A stretch of 64,000 nucleotides of DNA from Gimesia aquarii. Lineage in GTDB: Bacteria > Planctomycetota > Planctomycetia > Planctomycetales > Planctomycetaceae. Each line of letters opens with the position of its first letter. Position 1 is the first letter of the stretch. Shown here piece after piece: positions 1-9,673 of the stretch. Both the position numbers and the translations under genes were made by a program. The notes under the pieces are model-generated. The model was not told the origin of the DNA. It was given only the letters and a program-made list of their open reading frames with translations, and did not search any database. The stretch spans positions 6,043,800 through 6,107,799 of the forward strand of contig NZ_CP037920.1 in assembly GCF_007748195.1 (NCBI RefSeq), given 5' to 3'.

Positions 1-1337
1 GCGATGAGTTCCGCCAGGAGATCTTGAAAAGAGCGTTTCAACATCTCCTGGCGTAGCGTTTGAGTTCCGGCAGAAACGTTAAATGAAAGCAGACCTATAA
101 ATTCTTTTCCGCAATCCAGCAATAAAACATAAGCCAAGAACGCTTGGATACGGTACAAAGTAGACACAGGGCACCTCATTCCCAACAATGGTTCAAGATA
201 AAGGTTATCGACAATTGTTGATTGCTCCCCTCTCATTTGCAAGGCGATTTTTTCTTTCTGTTCTTTAGGAATGTTCCATTCATCACTAAGGATAAAATCA
301 AGAATCTTTGAATTGACAATTGCAATCAGGGCTTCGCCGAGATGGCATTCGCTTGAGGTACTGAGCGTTTGAATTTGACGGAGAAATGTGGTTAAGGATT
401 TCAGTTGCCTGAGTTGGTTCACACGTTTGATCTTTGTTTCAGAGCGAAAATCAGCGCTGAAAATTCCCTGTCGTCTATCTTGACTCTCTTTCTCAATCTG
501 AGAAATTATTGCTGTATTTTGATATGTGCCAAAAACTTTGGCGTGAGGATCGATTAATGCCCAGCGAGCAGGACTGATTTGAAACAGTAATCCCATATGA
601 AACATAGGAGGCCGTACACGATCAATTTCAGGACGTGAAACAATAAATTGTAAGAAAGAAATCAGTTCTGGTTTCAGTTTGACGTTGTGTCTCTCGGCGT
701 GCCTGAGAATAGATCTTGCTACGCGACCATCGTGCTTGATTGCAATTTCTGAACTGGGAACCAACGGAGTTGCTCCCAAAACAGTTGCATTAGCGAGTTT
801 AGCAAAAGCAAGCATCATCAACGCACGTCCCAAACAATTGGGATTTCCATGTTTAGTGAATTGCCGCGCGAAAATTCGGTTACAGGATTGATTCGAAAGG
901 TCGTCCCAAATGTGTTCCAGTAATTCTTTTTGAGAACGAACAGGCTGTGACTGAGTTAATAAAGATTGATAAAGTTGGTCACAGATTTCATGTCGTCTGT
1001 CATGGGAACGACTTGCATACTCAGATGCCAGTTTTTTGAGGTGGGGATCAAGCAATTCTGCCGTGTTTTGTATTGCGCGTTGTCCAAGTCTGCTTAACTC
1101 GAAAATCACTTTTCGTGATTCTTCATCATGACATAGGTAGCGAGTTCTGAGTTGATGCCATTCGTTTTGGGAAGCGATTTGAAATTCGAGAAGTTCAGAA
1201 TTGTTAAGAGTCGTTCGTTTCAGACAAAATGAGAGGATACGATCAAAATCGGATTTGTGATTGCATTCATTGTATGCAGTTATCAAAGGGACCATCCCGG
1301 CCCACTGTTTATCTTGATAAATTTTCTGTTTTTTCAT
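1..1337 (-). CDS. Unknown protein, C-terminus cut off by window edge
   Basis: An open frame of at least 445 codons runs from an ATG at 1337 down to base 1 without a stop; it begins MKKQKIYQDKQWAGMV and leaves the window. I do not recognise the family. The sequence is soluble-looking, with no signal peptide or membrane segment, mostly helical, rich in Lys, Arg and Gln, with scattered single Cys and His residues but no catalytic motif I can name. It is divergent from the metallo-beta-lactamase gene, and the roughly 200 bases between them would carry both promoters. Coding is supported by the long open frame and plausible codon use. Function unknown. Confidence 0.7.
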   Translation of the reverse strand, partial: MKKQKIYQDKQWAGMVPLITAYNECNHKSDFDRILSFCLKRTTLNNSELLEFQIASQNEWHQLRTRYLCHDEESRKVIFELSRLGQRAIQNTAELLDPHLKKLASEYASRSHDRRHEICDQLYQSLLTQSQPVRSQKELLEHIWDDLSNQSCNRIFARQFTKHGNPNCLGRALMMLAFAKLANATVLGATPLVPSSEIAIKHDGRVARSILRHAERHNVKLKPELISFLQFIVSRPEIDRVRPPMFHMGLLFQISPARWALIDPHAKVFGTYQNTAIISQIEKESQDRRQGIFSADFRSETKIKRVNQLRQLKSLTTFLRQIQTLSTSSECHLGEALIAIVNSKILDFILSDEWNIPKEQKEKIALQMRGEQSTIVDNLYLEPLLGMRCPVSTLYRIQAFLAYVLLLDCGKEFIGLLSFNVSAGTQTLRQEMLKRSFQDLLAELI

Positions 1338-1542
1338 ATCTGCAGATGACTTGCTATAACGATTCTATCCCAATGCAATTTTTATTTTTTTAATGTGATT
1401 TCCACCAAATATCATACAAAATTTGCTGATATCAAATCTAAATGGTATCTGATCAGTTTGTATGTTGTGCCCCATAGCAACATCATATACAAACAAAGAT
1501 GAGCAGGCGAATAATAAGTTTTTTTTACAGAGAAGAAACGTA

Positions 1543-2916
1543 ATGAGCGATCTGTTAGCATACCGCGAATTCAAGTTGGGAGTACCTATCTGGGACATTT
1601 CTGATGATGATTGTGATTCTCCCTTGATAAGAACACTCTTCACCATTCTTTCGGTGACTCCGCTCAAAACTTCACTGCTGAATAATTACGACTCGTTCTA
1701 TGACTATTCAGCCGCTCGGTACAATGGTGATCCTAACGCTCGATGCGGTCGTGGGGACATCCTCATTTTCGTCAGTGATTCAGACGACAATTCGTTCATT
1801 GCTATCGATATGTTCGAGGAAGCCACAGACTCAATGAATCTAATCGGAATAGAAATTTGTGCCCCACAGACTTGCGCGGACGAGATCGCAGGCATAATGC
1901 AATCAATCAGGTCGTCTGCAGAAGTTTCTACAGCCTTGTTGGATGGCAACCTTGGACTGCGAGAAGATCTTGCGATTGATAATTTCCCAAGACTTGTCCC
2001 AAATCATGACACTGAAGTATTGCAACATGCTCAAGTCTATCGAGGCGGAAGTTTGATTCATGCAACAAAACGGATCGGAGATGTCAATCAGGCTGAATTT
2101 GAAACCAACCTCGCTGGGAGCAGCCTGGTGACTGAAGACACTATAAGACAAAAGGCTCAAATAATTGGCACTCAGATATTCCAGGTTACCGATGCGATTT
2201 GGTGTATTCGTCGACCGTCATACCAAAACTGCTCGTATCTCGTCCTGACGTCAAAAGGGCCAGTGCTCATCGACGCCGGAATGGCATCAGACGGTCGAGA
2301 TATTGACCTCGCACTTGCCAAACTGAATCTGTCTCATTCTGACATTCGTGCGATTCTTCTCACACATTGGCACAACGATCATGCTGCTGGCGCGGCAGAA
2401 ATACAAGCCCGTTCCGGAGCCCCAGTCTATTGCCACGTACTCGACAAACCAAATCTCACGCGAGTGACTTCCCACAACGGTTTCCGTGGATGGCTCGCCA
2501 ATCACATTCCAGAGTGGGGCATCTTCGTCTTGTTCATTGGACTACTTGGCGAAGCGGTACCCAGAGCAGTTGAGTCACCAGAAGTGGTGTGTGACAGTGA
2601 CACAATTCTCGAAGGCTTCACGGTTATCGAAACTCCCGGACATACTCCCGGACACATCAGCTTCTACTACGCCCCTGAAAAGGCGCTCTTCGCTGGTGAT
2701 GCACTCGCCGTGATCGGTGAACGTATCCGCTTCATGGCACGTCCAGTTACGCCAGATCATGAGGCTGCACGCGATTCAATGATTCGGTGCTTGTCCATGG
2801 ATATCGAGGTACTTTGTCCGGGCCATCGCCATCCCCTGACTCAAAATTGTCAGCAAAGATGTGACGAAATGCTACAATATATCAAAAGCGGCGGACGATG
2901 GCCGATTCTCGGTTGA
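1543..2916 (+). CDS. Metallo-beta-lactamase-fold hydrolase with unknown N-terminal domain
   Basis: The C-terminal half is an MBL-fold domain with the full ligand set: H-W-H-N-D-H at residues 275-280, a His in TPGHTPGH near 367, Asp386 in FAGDAL and His428 in CPGHRH. This is the pattern of glyoxalase-II-like and lactonase-like di-metal hydrolases. The first roughly 200 residues form a separate acidic domain I do not recognise. An in-frame ATG exists at 1462, but 1543 is preferred because a purine-rich AGAGAAGAAACG stretch precedes it. No signal peptide, so probably cytoplasmic. The substrate cannot be read from sequence. Confidence 0.85.
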   Translation: MSDLLAYREFKLGVPIWDISDDDCDSPLIRTLFTILSVTPLKTSLLNNYDSFYDYSAARYNGDPNARCGRGDILIFVSDSDDNSFIAIDMFEEATDSMNLIGIEICAPQTCADEIAGIMQSIRSSAEVSTALLDGNLGLREDLAIDNFPRLVPNHDTEVLQHAQVYRGGSLIHATKRIGDVNQAEFETNLAGSSLVTEDTIRQKAQIIGTQIFQVTDAIWCIRRPSYQNCSYLVLTSKGPVLIDAGMASDGRDIDLALAKLNLSHSDIRAILLTHWHNDHAAGAAEIQARSGAPVYCHVLDKPNLTRVTSHNGFRGWLANHIPEWGIFVLFIGLLGEAVPRAVESPEVVCDSDTILEGFTVIETPGHTPGHISFYYAPEKALFAGDALAVIGERIRFMARPVTPDHEAARDSMIRCLSMDIEVLCPGHRHPLTQNCQQRCDEMLQYIKSGGRWPILG

Positions 2917-3000
2917 ATAACCATGAGAACTAAAAAGAGGTCAGACTCCCATACAGTCTGTCCAACACTATGCAGGCGAATGAAAAGTGATCCATAACTG

Positions 3001-3429
3001 ATGAGGGCGCAACCGATTAATCACATTGTTTTTCTAACTCGGGTATTTTGGGCGTCACCGAATACGCTTCTCGGTCTGGTAATCGGCGGCGTTGGAATGT
3101 GTTTCGGCGGTCGAGCACGAATTCGTGGTCGCGCTATCGAGTTTTACGACGGCGGCACAAAGTGGTTCGTACAACGACTGCCGCACGGCCAATTCACCCT
3201 CGCGTTGACACTCGGCCACACAATCCTTGGTCAAACGGACGCGTCTCTGGACATTTCACGCAAACATGAAACCGTTCATATCCTTCAGTATGAGCGCTGG
3301 GGCCCCTTTCTTTTGCCTGCCTATTTTCTTTCGTCAATCTACATGTGGCTGGTCGGTCGCCGGTTCTATCGCGATAATCCATTCGAACGCGAAGCATATA
3401 ATACCGACGGTGAGGAGTATGATTTGTAA
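3001..3429 (+). CDS. Small hydrophobic protein with HExxH motif
   Basis: A 142-residue protein with a hydrophobic N-terminal stretch around residues 17-35, a beta-rich middle, and HETVH at residues 89-93 followed by Gln, Tyr, Glu, Arg, Trp, Gly, Pro and a second hydrophobic segment. HExxH is the zinc-binding motif of many metalloproteases, here with the block Q-Y-E-R-W-G-P just after it; I recall similar small conserved proteins in planctomycetes and cyanobacteria but no assigned function. It lies 84 bases after the metallo-hydrolase and may share its transcript. A real zinc peptidase activity is inference only. Confidence 0.65.
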   Translation: MRAQPINHIVFLTRVFWASPNTLLGLVIGGVGMCFGGRARIRGRAIEFYDGGTKWFVQRLPHGQFTLALTLGHTILGQTDASLDISRKHETVHILQYERWGPFLLPAYFLSSIYMWLVGRRFYRDNPFEREAYNTDGEEYDL

Positions 3430-3875
3430 GTCAACGGCTGATTCCCGCACTCAGTCATTATTGGGGGGGGATAAACACAAGCAAAAATAGATGAACCTGG
3501 CATCTTAAATTCCCTGAACCTCGCGTCATCAAACGTAGACAAGGCACCTATCCTCTGATGCAGCAACCCAAACAAGTTCTCAGGGAGCGTTTACATAACA
3601 ATGCTACTTGAAATAACATACAACTCGACAGCACCATTCGGGTCAGCTCCCATTCCAATCCTCACCCAGTATATCGAAGATGAATATTCAGCAGTTGTGT
3701 TTTATGAACAATGAACTAAATAACTTCGGAATACTCCTACCCTTCGGATCGACAAGTTGTGGTATTCTTCCAACGTTTTTTATATCTTGACTCAGGCAAG
3801 GGCTCATCAGAGAATAAATGAGTCGGTTAATGTCTTCCACCTCTTTAGAGTAGAAGTGGATCGAACGTTATCTTC
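3430..3875. other. Intergenic region, nothing firm
   Basis: About 446 bases without a supported gene. It contains a run of eight G at 3463-3470 and a possible promoter for the HEAT-repeat gene: TTGACT at 3787-3792 with a weak AT-rich -10 near 3811-3817. A 37-codon open frame from 3601 has no good ribosome-binding site and is not called. Confidence 0.5.
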
Positions 3876-5288
3876 ATGGGGATGATTCAGATGGTGCGCA
3901 TGTGTGGTCTGTATTACTTACTCTTTAGTATCTGCCCTCTCATACCAATTACGGAAGTTGCGGCTGACGACGTTGCTGATTTGGTTACGTTACTAAAGTC
4001 CGATCAACCTAAAGTGCGGTACGACGCAGCGCGTTCATTGAATAAATTCGGCGCGAAAGCAAAACCCGCCATCAAACCACTGATAGCTGCTCTCAAAGAT
4101 GACGGAGCACCAACAGAATTTGGCATTCAGATTCTTGGCCCTCGTGTACGGGACGCTGCGTCTGACGCACTTGTTCGGATCGGTCGTCCCGCCGTTCCAG
4201 CACTAATTGAAGCGCTGAGCCACAAGAATAATACTACTCGTGAAATGGCCGCGAAAACCCTTGGTGAACTTGGTCCACTCGCAAAGAATTCCATTTCTAC
4301 ACTAACCAAGACTCTGGATGATCCTGAAGACGAGGTTCGATGTAGCGCCATTGGTGCGATTGTAAGAGTGGGAGCAGAGCCGAAAGTTGTCGTGCCTCTT
4401 CTTGAACAGATTTTCCGCAGCAGTCAGAATAATGACTTTATTCGCGTTTGGGTACTCGAAGCGCTTCATGACGCTGATCCTCAAGGAACGATGGTTATCC
4501 CGATCCTTGTGGAAGGATTGAAGGACTCCAACGGCGATGTCATGTCTGCAGCTGCACGGACATTGGAAATATTCGGTGCTAAGGGGGGGTTGGCGGCCAA
4601 CGAATTGAATAAAGCTTTAGCCACAACAAAGGTTCGATGGGACATAGTTGCCGATGTTGGATTCACAGTGCCGGTGCGCATTGATGTCGTTCGCGCACTA
4701 GCGGCAATCGGACCAGATGCAGCAGTTGCAGAGCCGTCGTTAATTCGGCTCATGGAACACGACAAAAATGAAACGATACGAATCTGGTCGGCAGCCGCAC
4801 TAGTGAGAATCACACCAGATAAACCTGCTGCCAAGCAAGGAATGACTCTTCTTCTCCAGACTCTAGAAGATGGCTACCAGGATATGGCAGCAGAAGCATT
4901 GGGTGCAATCGGAAATGAAACTGCCATAACGGCTCTTATTGATGCTTTGCAAACTCCAGACATGTCTAAGTATGGAACGTTCAGGGTGACAGTGGCAAGT
5001 GCGTTGGGAAAGATTGGGCCTCCAGCCAAAGCGGCTGTCCCTATACTGCGGACAGCATTATTGGAAAAAAGAGAATCGCATTTTGGAGTCCGATGCGCGT
5101 CAGCGATTGCTCTTGGCAAGATGGGCGCTGCTGCGAAGTCGGCGATCCCTGATCTCTCTGGTTTGAGCCACTCCGACGACGAGTATCTACGTGATGTTGC
5201 AGCCGAAGCCATCGAGAAGATTAAAAAAAAGTCTGCTGGAAGTAATACTTCTGACGGCGTGGAGAACAAACCGTCAAACATCAAGTAG
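3876..5288 (+). CDS. Secreted HEAT-repeat protein
   Basis: A 470-residue protein with an N-terminal hydrophobic leader ending near AADD, then about ten helical repeats of 35-40 residues typical of HEAT or PBS-lyase-like repeats. Recurrent marks are VRYDAARSL, VRDAASDAL, PAVPALIEAL, TREMAAKTLG, AAVPILRTAL and AAEAIEKI. Such repeats form a curved solenoid for protein binding, and planctomycetes encode many exported examples. The tail after residue 450 is polar and probably disordered. ATG codons at 3882 and 3891 are alternative starts that would give a more usual signal peptide. No enzymatic domain is visible and the partner is unknown. Confidence 0.85.
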   Translation: MGMIQMVRMCGLYYLLFSICPLIPITEVAADDVADLVTLLKSDQPKVRYDAARSLNKFGAKAKPAIKPLIAALKDDGAPTEFGIQILGPRVRDAASDALVRIGRPAVPALIEALSHKNNTTREMAAKTLGELGPLAKNSISTLTKTLDDPEDEVRCSAIGAIVRVGAEPKVVVPLLEQIFRSSQNNDFIRVWVLEALHDADPQGTMVIPILVEGLKDSNGDVMSAAARTLEIFGAKGGLAANELNKALATTKVRWDIVADVGFTVPVRIDVVRALAAIGPDAAVAEPSLIRLMEHDKNETIRIWSAAALVRITPDKPAAKQGMTLLLQTLEDGYQDMAAEALGAIGNETAITALIDALQTPDMSKYGTFRVTVASALGKIGPPAKAAVPILRTALLEKRESHFGVRCASAIALGKMGAAAKSAIPDLSGLSHSDDEYLRDVAAEAIEKIKKKSAGSNTSDGVENKPSNIK

Positions 5289-5549
5289 TTGACCATGTCA
5301 AACACGTGGAATCTACATGCCTATTCTCATATGCCCCGAAAGACTTTAAAGGAAGTAGAACTCCCCCTACCAATCCTTTATTTCCCGGTAAAATCAGATC
5401 AAAATACATAAAATGAGACGAAACCCACCCAAGTATACAGTGTTGAATCAACGTCTGGTGATTTCCATACAACAACGTTCAGATCTCTGAAAAATAACCA
5501 TGACTGACGCCACAACTGCTTTGATGGCGGCAGCGTTGAGAAAGAGGAA

Positions 5550-6563
5550 ATGATGAAGCTTCTGCAAATCAGTCTGTTTTTAAGTGTTTGTCTGCTCTTT
5601 TCCGAACGCAGTTCTGCTCAGATCGAAAAATACAATCCGCTGGAAAAAAGTGACAGCCGTGCGCAACAGCCGGTTGAAATCACCATGCAGGATCAGAAAC
5701 GAAAACGAGACATTCCCTTGCGGATTTTTTTACCCGACCAGATGCAGGCCGCTCCCGTGATCCTCTTCAGCCACGGACTGGGAGGTTCAAGAGATGGCTG
5801 CAGTTACCTGGGAAAGCACTGGTCGAATCGTGGTTATGTTGTCGTTTTTCTACAACATGCAGGCAGCGACGAAGCGGTCTGGAAAACAGTGGATCGGCGA
5901 GAGCGACTCAAGGCATTGAGAACAGCCGCGAATGTGCAAAATACGCTGGACCGTTATCAGGACGTGAGTGCCGTGTTGAATCAGCTGGCCAGTTGGAATG
6001 CCGACGCCAAACATCAGTTTCACAAAAAAATTGACATGCAACGCATCGGCATGTCGGGCCATTCGTATGGTGCGGTCACAACACAGGGCGTCAGCGGACA
6101 GTCATTACCACTTGTAGGAAAGCGTTATACCGATCCACGTATCAAAGCAGCAGTCATGTTCAGCCCCAGCTATCGGGGACGGTTGGATCGCAAACAGTCG
6201 TTTGGTCAGGTTTCGATTCCCTGGATGACGCTGACAGGTACAAAAGATAAATCGGTCATTAATGACACCACTGTCGAGGATCGCCGTAAAGTGTATCGCG
6301 CCTTACCCGATTCCATCGATAAATACGAACTGGTTCTGTCTGGTGCTCAACACTCTGCGTTTACTGATGGACCAGAACGTCTCGGAAAACCCCGCCGGAA
6401 CCCCCAACATCATCCGAGGATCCTGGCAGTGACCACTGCCTTCTGGGACACATACCTTCACCAGAATCGGGACGCCGGCAAATGGTTGCAGGGAAAACAA
6501 TGCCGCGAACTGCTTGATTCCGAGGACCAATGGCAGACTCAAATTCCCACTAAGAGTGAATAA
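5550..6563 (+). CDS. Secreted alpha/beta hydrolase (PAF-acetylhydrolase/dienelactone hydrolase-like)
   Basis: A signal peptide (residues 1-23, ending SSA-Q) precedes an alpha/beta hydrolase domain. The strand and oxyanion region reads VILFSHGLGGS, the nucleophile elbow is GHSYG with Ser172, and a C-terminal catalytic His lies in AQHSAF. The block between the elbow and the TDPRIKAAV strand is typical of platelet-activating-factor acetylhydrolase-like and DLH-like families. The start has AGAGGAA directly upstream. The product is probably a periplasmic or outer-membrane esterase or lipase; the substrate is not readable. It is monocistronic, with over 200 bases on each side. Confidence 0.85.
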   Translation: MMKLLQISLFLSVCLLFSERSSAQIEKYNPLEKSDSRAQQPVEITMQDQKRKRDIPLRIFLPDQMQAAPVILFSHGLGGSRDGCSYLGKHWSNRGYVVVFLQHAGSDEAVWKTVDRRERLKALRTAANVQNTLDRYQDVSAVLNQLASWNADAKHQFHKKIDMQRIGMSGHSYGAVTTQGVSGQSLPLVGKRYTDPRIKAAVMFSPSYRGRLDRKQSFGQVSIPWMTLTGTKDKSVINDTTVEDRRKVYRALPDSIDKYELVLSGAQHSAFTDGPERLGKPRRNPQHHPRILAVTTAFWDTYLHQNRDAGKWLQGKQCRELLDSEDQWQTQIPTKSE

Positions 6564-6801
6564 GCGTCAGCCCCACATACAATCTATTCCTCCAGTTGAC
6601 TGACTGTTTCAGTTTGGTACGTTTTTTTCTCTTGCAGTGACATGCATAAAAATATGTAGCATCGCTTTGACATCATGTTTGAAAAATAAATTATTCTTTG
6701 TACATATTGATACCTGATGGTTATCATCTACTGTATTGTACAAGTGAGTAATAAATTATTTTGAATCGGCAAGATCACGTGTAAGTTCAACCGGAGGACT
6801 C

Positions 6802-7128
6802 ATGGCCAAAATCACTGGAAAACAAATCGCAAAATCAGTCGTATTTACGGCCATCGGTGCAGCACCGGGAACGATCTGGTTCTTCAATGCTGGAACGACC
6901 CAATCCATTGTGATCGCTTGCCTCGGCGCATTAGTCGCATTTGGATTATCACTACCTGGAGTTTCTGCGGCACGTGTCGCAGGGGGGACTGTGGGGGTGA
7001 TCGCCGCTAACAATGCGCCACGTCCATTACAGGGCAAAATTATAGATACATTCGTTGGTGAGAACGAATCAACTGAAAACGAACAAAATACCGACCCAGA
7101 CAAAGACGCTGATTCCTCAAAAAATTAA
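6802..7128 (+). CDS. Small membrane protein, unknown function
   Basis: A 108-residue protein with a strong GGAGG ribosome-binding site before its ATG. It has two hydrophobic segments (about residues 10-30 and 34-75, glycine- and alanine-rich, the second possibly two passes) and an acidic, Asn- and Glu-rich tail of about 25 residues. I do not recognise the family. A hairpin terminator follows immediately after the stop codon, which with the good ribosome-binding site supports this strand over the overlapping open frame on the opposite strand. It probably sits in the inner membrane. Confidence 0.6.
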   Translation: MAKITGKQIAKSVVFTAIGAAPGTIWFFNAGTTQSIVIACLGALVAFGLSLPGVSAARVAGGTVGVIAANNAPRPLQGKIIDTFVGENESTENEQNTDPDKDADSSKN

Positions 7129-7163
7129 GTGGCAGGCCCAGAAAACGATTCCTGACACTTTTT
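7129..7163 (+). terminator. Hairpin terminator after small membrane gene
   Basis: Arms at 7129-7136 and 7151-7158 pair as GTGGCAGG with CCTGACAC, with one mismatch, followed by a T run. It starts right after the stop codon at 7126-7128. The arms belong to the same sequence family as the hairpin at 19564-19603. Confidence 0.65.
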
Positions 7164-7182
7164 AATACACGAACAGGTCGAT

Positions 7183-8112
7183 TTATGTTCGTTGCTGCTT
7201 TCGGTACTCACGGGGATTCATTGAGTAGATTTTTCGAAAGGCACGGTTGAAGGCTGAAAGGGAGTTGAAGCCGCTGCTCAGGGCAACTTCGGTGATACGA
7301 TTTTGGTGATTATGAAGCATAGCTGCCGCTGCCTGTACTCGACTTTTCATCAGATACCGTTGTGGCGTCATTCCCATTTGCGCGGCAAAGTGTGCCTGGA
7401 GACTGCGGACACTCAGGTCACATGCGGCAGCGAGTTCCGTCACCGTCAGTGGTTCATGAAAATGTTGTGCTATCATGTTCAATGCCGGTACGATCCGTGA
7501 AAGGCCTGTGGCGTCGGGAGTTGTCTGATCTTTAGTGCCGCGACGAGGAAAGCGGCGATGAAGTTCGTTGATCAACAGTAACAGGAGCGAGCGAAGGTTG
7601 CTGTTTCGATATTCGTCCTCTTGCTTCGCTTCGTCAATCAGCATTTTCATCAAGTCATGCAGCGAAGAGTTCTCGCCGTTTGGAATGACATTCATGAACG
7701 GCGCGCCACAGAATCGTTCTGATTCCCAAACGAATTCGCATGCGGCATGGGGAATCAGTAAACGAATCGGATCAAGAAAAAACCAAACCCATTGACTGGT
7801 CGTACCCGGTGTGCTGTGACAGCGATGATATTCGTGAGACGTGATGACCGTCATGTCACCGGCGTGAAATGGCAAGATCTTGTTGCCGACATAGAACGTA
7901 CCTGAACCAGAGGTACAATACCCGAGTTCCAGCCCGTCATGCACGTGCAGCTCAGTCACCGGTTTATCATCACGATGGCCATCAAGGTATACGTTTAGCG
8001 GAAACTCAGGATTTAGATTTAGCCGAGATGTTCCCAGTTGAAGATCGAAATCCTGCGTATTGAGTGCTATATTTTGCGTTTTTAGACGAGAAACAGCCAT
8101 AACACGCAGCAT
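7183..8112 (-). CDS. AraC-family regulator with N-terminal cupin domain
   Basis: The N-terminal 170 residues look like an AraC-type sugar-sensing cupin, with LHVHDGLELGYCTSG and the GDMTVI turn. The C-terminal 100 residues hold the paired helix-turn-helix of AraC/XylS: LTVTELAAACDLSVRSLQ, then ITEVALSSGFNSLSAFNRAF and the closing NPREYRK. It is divergent from the enolase-superfamily gene with only 59 bases between them, so it probably controls that gene and itself in response to a small ligand such as a sugar acid. An ATG at 8100 is an alternative start. Confidence 0.9.
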   Translation of the reverse strand: MLRVMAVSRLKTQNIALNTQDFDLQLGTSRLNLNPEFPLNVYLDGHRDDKPVTELHVHDGLELGYCTSGSGTFYVGNKILPFHAGDMTVITSHEYHRCHSTPGTTSQWVWFFLDPIRLLIPHAACEFVWESERFCGAPFMNVIPNGENSSLHDLMKMLIDEAKQEDEYRNSNLRSLLLLLINELHRRFPRRGTKDQTTPDATGLSRIVPALNMIAQHFHEPLTVTELAAACDLSVRSLQAHFAAQMGMTPQRYLMKSRVQAAAAMLHNHQNRITEVALSSGFNSLSAFNRAFRKIYSMNPREYRKQQRT

Positions 8113-8171
8113 ACACTACCCAAACAGAACTCGCAACAAGTCACGCGAAACCAACCATTGGATATAGAATC

Positions 8172-9599
8172 ATGACTTCTCAATTGAAACTCGTCGACGC
8201 CACACTCCACCGAACGGAAACACAGACACGAATGCCATTTCGTTTTGGTATCGCTGTGATGACGGAAGCCCCGCACGTATTTCTGCAGTGCTGCTACGAA
8301 ATTGGTGGCAAAATTGTCACCGGAATTGCAGCGGAAGGCCTGCTGCCGAAGTGGTTTGACAAGTCGCCTGACAAACCTGCCGCTCAGGAAATCGACGAGA
8401 TGCTGCTTGTCATTCGTCAGGCTGTCAATTTTGCTCGACAGGCGTCCTCAGCATCCGTGTTTGATCTCTGGCGACAAATCTATGACGCACAAATGCCATG
8501 GGCCGTTGAACAGAATCTGCCACCGCTGTTGGCGCAATTTGGAGTCAGCATGGTCGAACGCACAATGCTTGACGGGTTGGCCCGCGCAGAGAACTGCAAT
8601 CTGTCGACATTGCTGCGAGAGAACAATGTCGGGATTGATTTAGGCGCGATTCATCAGGAACTCGCCGGCCGCGCGCCAAACGAGTTTCTTCCAAAACAAC
8701 CTCTGACAAAAGTGATCGCGCGCCACACGGTGGGACTCTCAGACCCGTTAACGGCAGCTGACCTGACGCTTGCGAACAAGATCGACGATGGGCTTCCTCA
8801 AACTCTGGAAGACTGTATTCGTTTCTACGGGCTTCAGCATTTCAAGTTGAAGGTGCAGGGAGATGTCGAACGTGACCTTGATCGATTGCGATCCGTAGCA
8901 AAAGTTGTGAGCCAGCATTGTGGAAATAATTATGCGTTCACTTTAGATGGTAACGAACAATATCGTGAGTTCCTCAAGTTCGTCGAATTGTGGGACCGCA
9001 TTCAGGACGACCCTGTGCTAAAGAAATTCTTCGAGCAATTGATCTTCATCGAACAGCCCCTGTATCGTGATGTGGCCCTCGATCCTGCGATCGCAAAGAT
9101 TGCCGACTGGGAAAACGGTCCCCCCGTAATCATTGATGAATCTGACGCTGAGATCGGCTCGCTGGAGCAGGCACTCAAACTGGGTTACGCGGGTACGAGT
9201 CATAAGAATTGCAAAGGTGTCATGAAAGCAGCCGCCCATCGCTGTCTGATCAACCATCGCAACGTGATGGAAAACACAAGTCGCTATCAAATGAGTGGCG
9301 AAGACCTGGTGAATATTGGTCCGGTCGCTTTACTGCAGGACCTTGCGGCTCAGGCAGCGCTTGGCAATGCGACAGTTGAACGAAATGGTCACCACTACTA
9401 CCACGGCCTGTCAGTGTTTCCAAAGTCGCTGAGTCAATCGATGCTCAAACAACACCGAGACTTGTACACACCGATGGATGACGGATTCGCGCGAGTCAAC
9501 ATCACCGGCGGCAAACTGGATCTCACGTCGGTAAACGCCGCACCATTTGGTGTCGGTGTGGAAATTTCAATGGACACGTTTCAGGAGTTGTCTCTCTGA
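8172..9599 (+). CDS. Enolase-superfamily enzyme (mandelate racemase/muconate lactonizing-like)
   Basis: A 475-residue protein with an enolase-type capping domain and a TIM-barrel domain. The barrel carries K-L-K at 225-227 in FKLKVQGD, metal ligands Asp259 (LDGNEQY), Glu294 (FIEQPL) and Asp322-Glu323 (IIDESD), and a Lys in the SHKNCKG block on a later strand. These are the usual catalytic and Mg2+-binding residues for proton abstraction next to a carboxylate, as in sugar-acid dehydratases, epimerases and cycloisomerases. It is somewhat longer than typical members at about 370-400. It pairs with the divergent AraC regulator. The specific substrate is not determinable. Confidence 0.85.
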   Translation: MTSQLKLVDATLHRTETQTRMPFRFGIAVMTEAPHVFLQCCYEIGGKIVTGIAAEGLLPKWFDKSPDKPAAQEIDEMLLVIRQAVNFARQASSASVFDLWRQIYDAQMPWAVEQNLPPLLAQFGVSMVERTMLDGLARAENCNLSTLLRENNVGIDLGAIHQELAGRAPNEFLPKQPLTKVIARHTVGLSDPLTAADLTLANKIDDGLPQTLEDCIRFYGLQHFKLKVQGDVERDLDRLRSVAKVVSQHCGNNYAFTLDGNEQYREFLKFVELWDRIQDDPVLKKFFEQLIFIEQPLYRDVALDPAIAKIADWENGPPVIIDESDAEIGSLEQALKLGYAGTSHKNCKGVMKAAAHRCLINHRNVMENTSRYQMSGEDLVNIGPVALLQDLAAQAALGNATVERNGHHYYHGLSVFPKSLSQSMLKQHRDLYTPMDDGFARVNITGGKLDLTSVNAAPFGVGVEISMDTFQELSL

Positions 9600-9673
9600 G
9601 TAATAAAAGATAAAACAAGATAAGTGCATATCAGTTTATCGAAATTTTGTATGAGTCATAATTGAGAAGAGAA

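Noticed and set aside
3463..3470. Run of eight G as a possible phase-variation tract
   Set aside because: It lies outside any gene, 33 bases past a stop codon, so slippage would not switch a reading frame.
6756..7103. 115-codon open frame on the minus strand opposite the small membrane gene
   Set aside because: The plus-strand gene has a GGAGG ribosome-binding site and a terminator right after its stop; the minus frame is its shadow.
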